From: an uncultured Geobacteraceae bacterium
GTDB lineage: Bacteria > Desulfobacterota > Desulfuromonadia > Geobacterales > Pseudopelobacteraceae
Direction of reading: 5' to 3'
Assembly (NCBI GenBank): GCA_903901875.1
Contig: CAIUSO010000038.1
Span: 1 to 64,000, forward strand
DNA length: 64,000 nt
The notes beneath the pieces were generated by a model, which worked only from the letters and a program-made list of their open reading frames with translations, did no database searches and was not told where the DNA came from. Numbering within the stretch: position 1 is the first letter of the stretch; the number at the start of each line of letters is the position of its first letter. A program made the position numbers and the translations under genes. Shown here piece by piece: positions 1 to 8,164 of this stretch.

Positions 1-60
1 CGTTTTGGTAAAAGCAACTGCCCGCCATGATAAAGGCGATTGCGGTCAGTTACCAAAACG
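1..60. repeat. 11-bp inverted repeat at the left edge
   Basis: CGTTTTGGTAA at 1-11 is matched by its exact reverse complement at 50-60, with further imperfect pairing inside. It can form a long hairpin. The rest of 61-227 is GC-rich with no convincing gene. What this structure belongs to cannot be told because the window starts here. Confidence 0.5.
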
Positions 61-227
61 GATTCACGCATACCCTGTGCAAACCGTGCTCCCGATGAGT
101 TTTGATTCCCCCGCCCACCCGGCAGGCAGGCCCGGACTGCTGGCTTTACCCGTCGCGCACGCCGGATGCCGCCAGCCCCCGAGCCTACCCGCCTCCCGTC
201 CGCCCCCCTGGGGGCTCCCCAATAATC

Positions 228-267
228 AAAAAACCAGCTAAGCCTTAAATTATAAGGGCTGGCTGGC
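228..267 (-). terminator. Rho-independent terminator after the restriction operon
   Basis: On the minus strand an imperfect stem built from CCAGCCAGCC...AGCTGG (234-267) is followed by six T (228-233), 27 bp beyond the stop of the res gene. On the plus strand the hairpin is also followed by a T run (268-272), so it may work both ways. Confidence 0.7.
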
Positions 268-293
268 TTTTTGTTACATCTCAAACAAGATGG

Positions 294-2984
294 TTATTGA
301 TACTCTACAAACCCTTGCACCAAATCAGCAAACTTCTTTGGCTTGTATTTTTCATACCCTTCCTCATCTACATATACAAATCCGTATTTTACAGTATCCT
401 GCAACTTGTTGATGTCCTCGCACCAGGTACGAAGTCGCTGCATCTTCAGTGGCACGTCAAGGTCTTCTTGTCCCTTGGTTTCGATGATGTAGATTTCTGT
501 ATCCGATTTCTTGACTATGAAGTCAGGGTAGTAATTGGAAATGTCACCGTCGGCATTTACATAATCCAGTTTATAATGTACGGCAAAATAATTCTTAGCA
601 TATGAGATTATTTCATTCCGGTCTCCACAACCTTCCAAAAACGCCGCAAACAGCAGCTCAAGATTGCTGTCACCAATTACTTTATTGAATACGCTCCTTT
701 TCGGTACGAGATAGCCTTGTTCCTTGACAACAAAGGGACGAGTCTTGCGAAGTTTGATTGTGTCTTGAATCCGGGCGTCTCCTTTATCCTGTACGGTCAG
801 GGCGTTGATTTCTTTTTTGAATGTTTCAATCAGAGTGCGGGTGGCGGCAAGTTCTGAAAGGTTGCGCAGCGTGTTAAGGTCATCAAGATCAACCGTCCTG
901 TCAAACAGGCTGTCGCGGACAAACTCCTTCACTTTTGGATACAGCACGTCATAGCCGCTTACCAGTCGCAAGTCTTTCATAATAGTCTGGGCAAAATATC
1001 CAACAACGCTTCGATAATCCGTCACGCTGGCAGAGTCCAGGTAGGTCACATGATTTATCTCACCAGTGGTAATTTCCTTGAAAACAATCTCCCGTTGTTC
1101 TTCATCGCTGAACTGCTTGTAGACAACCTTTGCATGACTGAAGCCAGCAGGGTTAAGCGTAGCCAGGTTTTTGTATTCCCGGTATATACGGGCACTAAGA
1201 ATAGGCAGTTCAATGTCCAGCTTGTCCAAGTCTTTTGTTGTGCTCTCGTTGTCAACCTCAACGATCAGCGGCGCGATTGGCTTCGATCCTTTGCCCATCT
1301 CCTTCCGCTCCAGGGTTACACCTTCGCTCTGGATGGATTCAACAAAATCCATAAAGGCATCTGTGCCTACAATACTGACATACTCCTCAACTTCATTGCC
1401 GGGGTACATTTTGCGTAAGCCACGCCCAAGGGTCTGCTCAGGCAGAATATTGGCAGGTGCGTTGTAAGCCCGCAAGCCGACAATTGTAGTAACGTTTCGT
1501 ACATCCCATCCTTCTTTTAGCATCAGTACAGAGACAATCGCTCGATAGGGGCTCTCGAAACTGTCAATTTCATTTGCCTGTTTGCGCAGTTTCTCCAGTT
1601 CCTCTTTGCCCTTGCCGGTGGCCGATTCGGAAATTTCTCCGTTTCTTTTGGTATGGATCGTCAACACCGCGTTTTTCAAATCAGGATAGGTTGCGTCCAG
1701 GTATTCAGCCACATCGTCGCAATTCACTGTGTCGTTGGTCATCACAAACAGGATGGCTTTTTTCCCCATTTTTTCATGTTCAACATAAGCCTTGCGCCAC
1801 TCCTCAACTCCCAGATTCAAATAATCGGCATATTGCTCGGTATAGCGGGCACTCTGCCGCTCCTGTAGCTTTGCACGACTGGCTGCGTCCGGTAATACCG
1901 GATGCTTGACCACATTCTGGGAGATTGCTTCAACCAGCGGGTAATCAGCAATTGTCTGCACAAAAATAGCACCGTTGGTATGCTTGGGGGTGGCGGTCAC
2001 ATCAAGTTGAAGAGAGAGAAAATCACCCTTTTGTTTTAAGCGGTTGTGAATGTCCTGAATGCTTCTGAACCATGCAAGGGCAGGATTATGAATATGGTGT
2101 GCTTCGTCATTGATTACAATCAGCTCGTCAATGTCGCGGACAATCTCCCCCAGATCAATTTTTGAATCAGTGGTTGCACCTGAGGGACGCTTACCCAAGA
2201 AGTAATCCATTGTATCGTCATCGTCCGCTGTTGGCGCAATATCATCACCTGCATAAATGCGGTGAATGTTGGTCAAAAAGATATTGCCCACCGGGTTAGT
2301 AACTCGCACGTCATCCTGAATATGCAGCGTCATCTGAAAATCATCCTGCCAGTAGCGACCCTCATAGCCATTATCAGGCAGTACCGGGTCAGCAGAGAAG
2401 ATACGCAAGCCGTCAAAATCAGCACGTAGACGATCAAGAACAATAATGTTCGGAGCGATAATCAAGAAGTTACGAGCAAGCTCCGAATCCGGTTCATACA
2501 GCTTGTGAAAATAACACCAGGCCAGAGCAAGGCTCATCACTTTAGTCTTGCCGCTGCCAGTAGCCATCTTCACCACAAAGCGTCGCCAATCCTCATCAAA
2601 CATTCCCGCCGAAACCGCGCCGGATGAGTCATAGCGCAGCAGGTCATATTTATCTTTTACACCTACAAGATCATAAAGGTAGATGATAGTTTCAAGAGCT
2701 TCACGCTGGGCAAAGTAGTAACGGAACTCCGTCATTGTCCCGTCGCTTGCGGGGATCAGATGTTGTGTATTGAACCACCAGTTAAGCAGAGCACGGCTTG
2801 TGTCACTTGCACCTGCGTAACGATCAGCCCGCCATTGATGCACCAGACGGCGCAATTGATGCACCAGAGGTGGCATCAGTTTTTCATAGCTTGATTCCCG
2901 CAAAGCCTCATCAGCCGGGAACCAGCGCACTTCAGGATTTAGGATAACATGAGGGGAGGCGGGAAAGTCGGGATGCAGTGCCAT
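294..2984 (-). CDS. Type III restriction endonuclease Res subunit (DEAD/DEAH helicase)
   Basis: 896-residue protein, close to the usual length of Res subunits of type III restriction systems, which translocate on DNA and cut it in complex with Mod. Visible motifs: Walker A ATGSGKTK near residues 141-148, DEAH (NDEAHH) near 293, a superfamily 2 helicase second half with an arginine-rich motif around QTLGRGLRK, and near the C-terminus a PD-(D/E)xK-type nuclease signature (PDF followed by IIETKG). Its ATG overlaps the TGA of the upstream mod gene as TGATG, so translation is probably coupled. It is the last gene of a four-gene minus-strand operon and is followed by a terminator. All key motifs look intact. 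Confidence 0.92.
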   Translation of the reverse strand: MALHPDFPASPHVILNPEVRWFPADEALRESSYEKLMPPLVHQLRRLVHQWRADRYAGASDTSRALLNWWFNTQHLIPASDGTMTEFRYYFAQREALETIIYLYDLVGVKDKYDLLRYDSSGAVSAGMFDEDWRRFVVKMATGSGKTKVMSLALAWCYFHKLYEPDSELARNFLIIAPNIIVLDRLRADFDGLRIFSADPVLPDNGYEGRYWQDDFQMTLHIQDDVRVTNPVGNIFLTNIHRIYAGDDIAPTADDDDTMDYFLGKRPSGATTDSKIDLGEIVRDIDELIVINDEAHHIHNPALAWFRSIQDIHNRLKQKGDFLSLQLDVTATPKHTNGAIFVQTIADYPLVEAISQNVVKHPVLPDAASRAKLQERQSARYTEQYADYLNLGVEEWRKAYVEHEKMGKKAILFVMTNDTVNCDDVAEYLDATYPDLKNAVLTIHTKRNGEISESATGKGKEELEKLRKQANEIDSFESPYRAIVSVLMLKEGWDVRNVTTIVGLRAYNAPANILPEQTLGRGLRKMYPGNEVEEYVSIVGTDAFMDFVESIQSEGVTLERKEMGKGSKPIAPLIVEVDNESTTKDLDKLDIELPILSARIYREYKNLATLNPAGFSHAKVVYKQFSDEEQREIVFKEITTGEINHVTYLDSASVTDYRSVVGYFAQTIMKDLRLVSGYDVLYPKVKEFVRDSLFDRTVDLDDLNTLRNLSELAATRTLIETFKKEINALTVQDKGDARIQDTIKLRKTRPFVVKEQGYLVPKRSVFNKVIGDSNLELLFAAFLEGCGDRNEIISYAKNYFAVHYKLDYVNADGDISNYYPDFIVKKSDTEIYIIETKGQEDLDVPLKMQRLRTWCEDINKLQDTVKYGFVYVDEEGYEKYKPKKFADLVQGFVEYQ

Positions 2985-5164
2985 CAGTTCTTTCCTCCTA
3001 TCATCACGTCAATAACCTTCATAGTATCGTTTCCGAAGATGTCCACCACCTTGACCGCCACCTTGCGGCGACCTGGCGGACACTCATGGAATGCGCTGGT
3101 AAATTCCAGTGTCCTGTCTTTCTTGGTGCGGAATGACTGCCATTCGTTTTCAAAGACATAGTCACCAGTCCAGATTTCGTCAAATTCGCCGGTTGCTTCG
3201 TTCTTTGCGCGGATGATCTCCCGCTTGCTCTCAAAGTCAAAATCGACCGCCCAATAATCAATCCAATCCGTCCAGTCCTTAGTCAGTACCTCGCGGGTTA
3301 TGATGCCGTTTTTGTCCTTATTCACCTTAACGATCTGACCCCGTTCAATGACCATTTTGTTGCTGTTTTTATTCAAGCTCTCTTCGGCGGAAGCGATAGA
3401 ATCCTGTGAATGATAGACAGAGAAGTCAGTCAGTTCAACAGCGAGGCTATTTTTGTTGATATGCGGTTTTACTTCTATTGCCGCCACATCGTGGAATACC
3501 ACCTGATTCTTTTCGATTGCCCGCTTGTCAAAAACTTCAGCCGGAATATATTTGGGAGAAATGTCAATCCCCTTGCTGCGGGCATCTTCAAGGATATTTG
3601 GAAACAATCCCATCTCGAAATCAAAGGCCAGTAGGTCAACACGGGTGATATGCTTGCTGCGACATTCCAATATGATTTCTTCTACAAACAGTCTCGTTAC
3701 TGGCATATTGACCGGCCCAACAACTACCATCCGCCCGGCCTTCTTGCCGTGAAACGCAGCAAAGCCGGTGATCCCTTCTGCTTTGTATGCTCGCAGGATC
3801 AGGCTGATAAAGGCATGCTCTTTCTCCTCAAGTTGCTTCCGCTTCTCTTCCTCTCGCAGATCATCGTTCAGGCCGATATAGTGCTGACGTTCGTACTTGC
3901 CCAAGTTGAGGATTTCAAAGGCGCGATAGGTTTTATTATCGGTTTTCAGCCCCCGCTGCACACCAATAAGCCGCTTACGGGTGGTATGTACGGCGAACTT
4001 TCCCAGGTCAGACATTATCCACTTACGATCCAGTTTCTCCGCCACAGCAGCAGTCGTGCCGGAACCACAGAAAAAGTCGGCAACGATGTCTCCCTCATTG
4101 GTAGATGCTTTGATGATTCGCTCAAGGAGTGCTTCAGGTTTTTGGGTTGGATAATCAACTCTTTCATCAGACATGACGTTAATATAATCCATTACAAACC
4201 AATCTCTCGGCTTAACTCCTGCCTTCTCGTCAAGGTAATCTACTCTGCATAAATCTGGATTTGTTTGTAGCCACTTAACATCAATATCGGTGTTATTTTG
4301 AATTGGACTCCCAGCAATATTTCTTCCATGCAATCTAAATTTCCGCCCTTTTTCATCTTGATGCTTATATTTTTTCTCGGTTGAGTCCGTTAGTGGTTCA
4401 GCCACCTTCTCCCAGTTGAAAGTATATTTGTCTGCTTTTGAGAAAAAATAAATTGAATCATGCCTGCGGACATAATGGCTAGTAGAAACAGCCATTCCTC
4501 GATAGCACCAAATAACTTCGTTTTGCATCAAGCCTTTGCCAAAAATCTCATCAAGGACAAGTCGGATATACGAATTTACTCGATAGTCACAATGAACATA
4601 AATACATCCGTCACTGGCCAGCAAATCCCGCATCAGCACCAAACGCTCGTATATCATGGCAATGAAGCTGTCAGCCCCCTTGCCCCAAGTGTCCCGGTAG
4701 GCAATTTCCTCAAGGATACTTGGCTTCTTTGTGAAGGTGTCATCCCCGATCTCGATGTTCATGGAGAAATCAGCGCCAACATCAAAGGGTGGGTCAATAT
4801 AGATCAGCTTGATGCCGCCCTGTTTTTCGATCTCTTCCCGTAGCGGCCCGTTTTTCAGACTGGCAAGGATCAATTTGTTATCACCCCAGATGAGCTTGTT
4901 CGTCCACCCCTTGAGCTGCCGCCCGCTTACGGTGTCAAACAGCCCCGGCTGAAGCAGAACCTCCTTTTCGGCTCGCGGTTCATCAATATGCTCGATGGTC
5001 TGAAATGGTAGCACCACATTGCAAACCTCATTAGTCTTGCCGTTCCAGACAAGCTCAACCTCTCGTTTATCCTCAAACAGCAGGAAACGATACTTTTCAG
5101 GCAGCTCTTTGTCCGATTCGATATATTTGATAATGTCGCGCTTTTCGTTGTCGGTCAGCTTCAT
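2984..5164 (-). CDS. Type III-like site-specific DNA-methyltransferase (Mod)
   Basis: 726-residue N6-adenine/N4-cytosine methyltransferase. The catalytic motif IV appears as DPPF (residues 124-127) and comes before the AdoMet-binding motif I, FFCGSGTT (364-371), the order of beta-class enzymes typical of type III Mod subunits. The stretch between them probably holds the target-recognition domain. DPPF instead of DPPY is a known tolerated variant. About 350 residues follow motif I, a long tail whose role I cannot assign. The start is supported by GGAGG seven bases upstream. It lies downstream of a 59-residue gene with a small hairpin between them, and overlaps res by one base. Confidence 0.92.
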   Translation of the reverse strand: MKLTDNEKRDIIKYIESDKELPEKYRFLLFEDKREVELVWNGKTNEVCNVVLPFQTIEHIDEPRAEKEVLLQPGLFDTVSGRQLKGWTNKLIWGDNKLILASLKNGPLREEIEKQGGIKLIYIDPPFDVGADFSMNIEIGDDTFTKKPSILEEIAYRDTWGKGADSFIAMIYERLVLMRDLLASDGCIYVHCDYRVNSYIRLVLDEIFGKGLMQNEVIWCYRGMAVSTSHYVRRHDSIYFFSKADKYTFNWEKVAEPLTDSTEKKYKHQDEKGRKFRLHGRNIAGSPIQNNTDIDVKWLQTNPDLCRVDYLDEKAGVKPRDWFVMDYINVMSDERVDYPTQKPEALLERIIKASTNEGDIVADFFCGSGTTAAVAEKLDRKWIMSDLGKFAVHTTRKRLIGVQRGLKTDNKTYRAFEILNLGKYERQHYIGLNDDLREEEKRKQLEEKEHAFISLILRAYKAEGITGFAAFHGKKAGRMVVVGPVNMPVTRLFVEEIILECRSKHITRVDLLAFDFEMGLFPNILEDARSKGIDISPKYIPAEVFDKRAIEKNQVVFHDVAAIEVKPHINKNSLAVELTDFSVYHSQDSIASAEESLNKNSNKMVIERGQIVKVNKDKNGIITREVLTKDWTDWIDYWAVDFDFESKREIIRAKNEATGEFDEIWTGDYVFENEWQSFRTKKDRTLEFTSAFHECPPGRRKVAVKVVDIFGNDTMKVIDVMIGGKN

Positions 5165-5189
5165 TGAATCCTCCAGGGGAGTAACAAAT

Positions 5190-5219
5190 ACACAAAAGGC
5201 CGCTCACGTAGGAACGGCC
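5190..5219 (-). terminator. Intercistronic hairpin upstream of mod (possible attenuator)
   Basis: On the minus strand GGCCG (5215-5219) pairs with CGGCC (5198-5202), and the hairpin is followed by TTTTG. It sits 26 bp before the mod ribosome-binding region, between the 59-residue gene and mod. The T run is short, so it would be a weak terminator or a processing or protection hairpin. Confidence 0.4.
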
Positions 5220-5260
5220 CAGTCTTACAATACAATCAACACTTCGATTGAGATAGCCGT

Positions 5261-5440
5261 TTAGTCCAATAAAATCCTATGTGCACCTTCCCATGATGCC
5301 ATCTTTGCTTTTTCCAGCTCCTTGAACGTGGTTTTTGTTGTGTGCTCAAGGGTTGCCCGCGCTTCTCTAACCTTATCTTCGGTATCAAGAAACCCTTCAA
5401 GTTTTTCAAACTTCATCTCGTTGATGAATACCATGTTCAT
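5261..5440 (-). CDS. 59-residue protein coupled to the peptidase-like gene, unknown function
   Basis: Small gene, starting at ATG 5440-5438 and ending in TAA. The ATG overlaps the TGA of the upstream 487-residue gene as ATGA, and AAAGGAG sits five bases upstream inside that gene's last codons, so it is almost surely translated and coupled. The protein is charged and mostly helix-forming: start MNMVFINEMK, an acidic/basic middle (DTEDKVREAR), end SWEGAHRILLD. No cysteine, signal peptide or membrane segment is seen. Its size and position between a putative peptidase and a methyltransferase would suit a regulatory partner, inhibitor or substrate, but this is inference only. Confidence 0.72.
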   Translation of the reverse strand: MNMVFINEMKFEKLEGFLDTEDKVREARATLEHTTKTTFKELEKAKMASWEGAHRILLD

Positions 5441-6900
5441 ATCTCCTTTAGATTGTTCTCATACATAGCATACGGTAATACCTGCGTTGCAGGCAGCTTG
5501 AAATGGTCAAACCGATCAGGTCTGTTGCCCAGCTTATTCCTGTCTTGGAATATTATAAAATCAGGGTAATGAATTGCAAGGAACGAAAAACGATCTTCAT
5601 GGTTTGCAGTTGCATCAAATATAATTTCGCCAACAATCCGTTTCTGCGGATACAAACCAGCCAGTGTAAGCTCACACACCCAGATGAATTTGGGCATCTG
5701 CATTTCGATATAGTTTTTTTGTAGGTCAAACGGCATCGTATCTTTGCGCCGGGTTGCCTTATAGGATTTTGACGACGTCAGGAATATTCGTTTGATCAGA
5801 ATATCTTTTGTCACCAGTTTGGAGCAGTGATTGACTCCGAAAGGGTGATCCTCCAGAAGAGAATCAACCAGCCTCTCAATATGCTCGGCTGAAAGATACA
5901 TTTTTTCATATAACGGGACAATAAAGCCATCTATATCCTCAATATGAAAATTGGAGCAATAGCCCTGTTGTGTGACTGCTTGCTTCATAATGAGCTGATA
6001 GGGTAGATGATTGTCGTCATTGACAACATAGCCGGTCAGATAATCTTCACTGTTTTTGTGGTCTGCTGTACGACCATAATCAGAGACGTGACCGAGTAGC
6101 GTTACAGCGTGCCGCTTATCATGGAGGCAGGCAACAACGGGGATGCCTGATTCGATGTAGTAATACAAAAGCCGGTAGAATATATCTTTGTATTGTGCCC
6201 GTAGATAAATTTCGGGATAAAATCCGTAGTTTGAAAATATCTCCGTTATCTGCAAGGCTGTAAGACCTTTTGAGGGAATCAGGCGGCCCCTTGAAACGTC
6301 ACTTGAAAGCTGGCTGATTTCATAAGGGAATATCTCCCTGTATGCGGTGTACCGCTCGCTATAGTACCGGAATGTCATCCAGGTGGCCGCATGTGCACAG
6401 ATTGTTACGTCAGTATCCTGGCTGATATAGGGGAAACCGCTGATTGTCAATTCCGCCCCGAAAATATGGCTCTTATATGCCGCACGGCAGATAAGACCAC
6501 TTAGCTTGGTTATCTTTGACGGGTCAAGCAGCGTCCGGCCAATGGAATTAACTTGTGTGGGGCGAATGACGGCATATCCGATGTAATCACTGGCATGTTG
6601 ATCAAGCGCATAAATATCATCGACTGGAATAACCGTCTTGAAGAAGTGAATGCGATACGTGGTTGAAGGGTAACTAACCAGCTTTTTTGAATAGAAATTT
6701 GAAAAGGTGTCGCGGTAATCCTTGTCGATATACCGTTTTTCAATGATTGCCGTTTTTGTGTCGTCTTGTAGGTAATCTCGCAGTTTTATGTAATCATCAG
6801 TCGTAAGATATTCACCGCAGATATTGGCTAGTTGCAGCCAATCACCAGCATTTTCAAGAGTTACAAACGCATATAATTCAGTATTGAAAACAATGGGCAT
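5437..6900 (-). CDS. Putative papain-like (C39-like) cysteine peptidase in a restriction operon
   Basis: 487-residue protein. From about residue 155 it has the layout of C39/papain-fold bacterial peptidases: a glutamine (Q161) just before a CAHAA helix start (C168), a middle segment with SKGLTALQITEIFSNYGF, then SGIPVVACLHDKRHAVTLLGH with a candidate catalytic histidine (H264), then YVVNDDNH with the third residue (D295 or D296). The N-terminal 150 and C-terminal 190 residues match nothing I recognise. No signal peptide or membrane segment is seen, so it should be cytoplasmic. An in-frame TTG at 6963 would add 21 residues; ATG 6900 with AAGG upstream is preferred. It heads the operon with the 59-residue gene, mod and res. 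The fold call is motif-based and could be a non-catalytic relative. Confidence 0.68.
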   Translation of the reverse strand: MPIVFNTELYAFVTLENAGDWLQLANICGEYLTTDDYIKLRDYLQDDTKTAIIEKRYIDKDYRDTFSNFYSKKLVSYPSTTYRIHFFKTVIPVDDIYALDQHASDYIGYAVIRPTQVNSIGRTLLDPSKITKLSGLICRAAYKSHIFGAELTISGFPYISQDTDVTICAHAATWMTFRYYSERYTAYREIFPYEISQLSSDVSRGRLIPSKGLTALQITEIFSNYGFYPEIYLRAQYKDIFYRLLYYYIESGIPVVACLHDKRHAVTLLGHVSDYGRTADHKNSEDYLTGYVVNDDNHLPYQLIMKQAVTQQGYCSNFHIEDIDGFIVPLYEKMYLSAEHIERLVDSLLEDHPFGVNHCSKLVTKDILIKRIFLTSSKSYKATRRKDTMPFDLQKNYIEMQMPKFIWVCELTLAGLYPQKRIVGEIIFDATANHEDRFSFLAIHYPDFIIFQDRNKLGNRPDRFDHFKLPATQVLPYAMYENNLKEI

Positions 6901-7005
6901 TCGTTTTATACCTTCCCGATTCCATAACACAAAATGGTATTGTTTCTCACAATTTAACCACAATGTAAACTATAAACAGCCCAACTACTACCAAACAAAC
7001 CCATT

Positions 7006-7869
7006 TTACCCCACCGCCTGAACCGTTGGCACATCGTCAATCGGCACTGTCTCAATGGTATTCAATCGCCATTCCTGAAGCTGCCGCAGTTCCTTCATTG
7101 CTTTGTAAAGCTGATTGTCCAGGGATGCTTGATACCGTTCAAACGATTCGCGGTATTTATCAGATAGTATCCCCTGCTCGGCAAAGGCGTTGTTGAATAG
7201 CTCAATGTTCTTTGGACGCAGCCGGGCTTTTGCAAGCTCAGTATCGGCATACTTTTTCATCTCCACCAGCCAGGCGGAAAGATCGGTATTACAGCTTTTT
7301 AGATATGCCTCGGCGCTCTCTTCCTCTTCATCCTCGGTTTCTTGCTGCAACTGCTGCCAGCATTCTGGAGCGATTTTCTCTACCAAAGCAAAAGTCAACT
7401 CTTCCGCCTCATCCTCCATAAGGGCCTCATATTCTGCCAGGACATCTTGATACCATTTATCATGATCCTTGTCGAAAGGCTCTATATCCGCTTCCTTGAG
7501 AGCATCCGGGCTGTAGGAGGCTTTATTCAGGATGCCATTGAGCTTTGACAGCACCTTTTCTGTTTGCCGCCGCAGGGTGATTGCGCCGGTTTCCGCCGCG
7601 ACGATCCGGCGTTGCTTCCAGATTGCGACGGCGATCTTTTCCAGTAATACCATTTCCATAATGCCAGACGGGTTGAAGGTCGTTGTCAGTTCATCAAAGA
7701 GTTGCTGAAACTCTTGCGGCTTTTCATCCTGAAGGAACAGGCGGGCGCTCAATAGTCCGTGACGTGTGGCGTTGCGGGATGTAACCGCCTTGCCGTCGGC
7801 GCTCTTGGGGCCGCTGCTCTTCTGTGCGTTCTGCTGGTTTGCTGCTATCTGTTTTGTACTTGTCGCCAT
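7006..7869 (-). CDS. Conserved protein of unknown function with N-terminal ANQQNAQKSSGPKS motif
   Basis: 287-residue hydrophilic protein. The N-terminus (IAANQQNAQKSSGPKSADGK, then NATRHGLLSA) matches a motif common in uncharacterised bacterial proteins in mobile and accessory regions (ANxxNAxxSxGPKxxxGK...NxxKHGL). The middle is rich in Glu and Lys and probably helical (EDEAEEL, QQETEDEEEE). An in-frame TTG at 7887 overlaps the ribosome-binding site; GGAG eight bases before ATG 7869 supports the start given. It follows the small zinc-binding gene and may be part of the element's replication or maintenance block. Function unknown. Confidence 0.75.
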   Translation of the reverse strand: MATSTKQIAANQQNAQKSSGPKSADGKAVTSRNATRHGLLSARLFLQDEKPQEFQQLFDELTTTFNPSGIMEMVLLEKIAVAIWKQRRIVAAETGAITLRRQTEKVLSKLNGILNKASYSPDALKEADIEPFDKDHDKWYQDVLAEYEALMEDEAEELTFALVEKIAPECWQQLQQETEDEEEESAEAYLKSCNTDLSAWLVEMKKYADTELAKARLRPKNIELFNNAFAEQGILSDKYRESFERYQASLDNQLYKAMKELRQLQEWRLNTIETVPIDDVPTVQAVG

Positions 7870-7883
7870 GATAGATGCTCCTT

Positions 7884-8162
7884 TCAATGTAAGGTTTTGT
7901 CAGGTTTTCGCTCCGCGCCTGGTGCAGGAGGGTGACACTTGCGGCATACCCAGTGCGGGTATTGTTCCGTTCCGGCCAGCCAGTAATCTGTTCCCTTGCA
8001 GCAGTAGCAGGGGCGATGTGTTGTTGATGGTGACAATTTTTCAATCGGTTCCGCCTGCGAAAGTTGCGAAACCTGCGAAGGCGGTTTTTCAGTAACAGCT
8101 ACTTTCTCAACTTTCGCAACTTTCGCAACCGGTTGTATTTCAAACTTTGCAAAAAGCGCCAT
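7884..8162 (-). CDS. Small putative zinc-binding protein of the integrative element
   Basis: 92-residue protein with a Lys/Val/Pro-rich N-terminal half (VAKVAKVEKVAV) and a C-terminal half with two CxxC pairs, CYCC and CRKC, about 22 residues apart, suggesting a zinc ribbon. It starts two bases after the stop of the primase-like gene, so the two are probably co-translated. Such small Cys-rich proteins often accompany primases in integrated elements; it may bind DNA or the primase. No specific function can be named. Confidence 0.65.
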   Translation of the reverse strand: MALFAKFEIQPVAKVAKVEKVAVTEKPPSQVSQLSQAEPIEKLSPSTTHRPCYCCKGTDYWLAGTEQYPHWVCRKCHPPAPGAERKPDKTLH

Positions 8163-8164
8163 GC

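Noticed and set aside
5-241. 78-codon plus-strand open frame at the left edge
   Set aside because: Pro/Arg-rich composition, overlaps a hairpin at 1-60, no ribosome site and no recognisable pattern.
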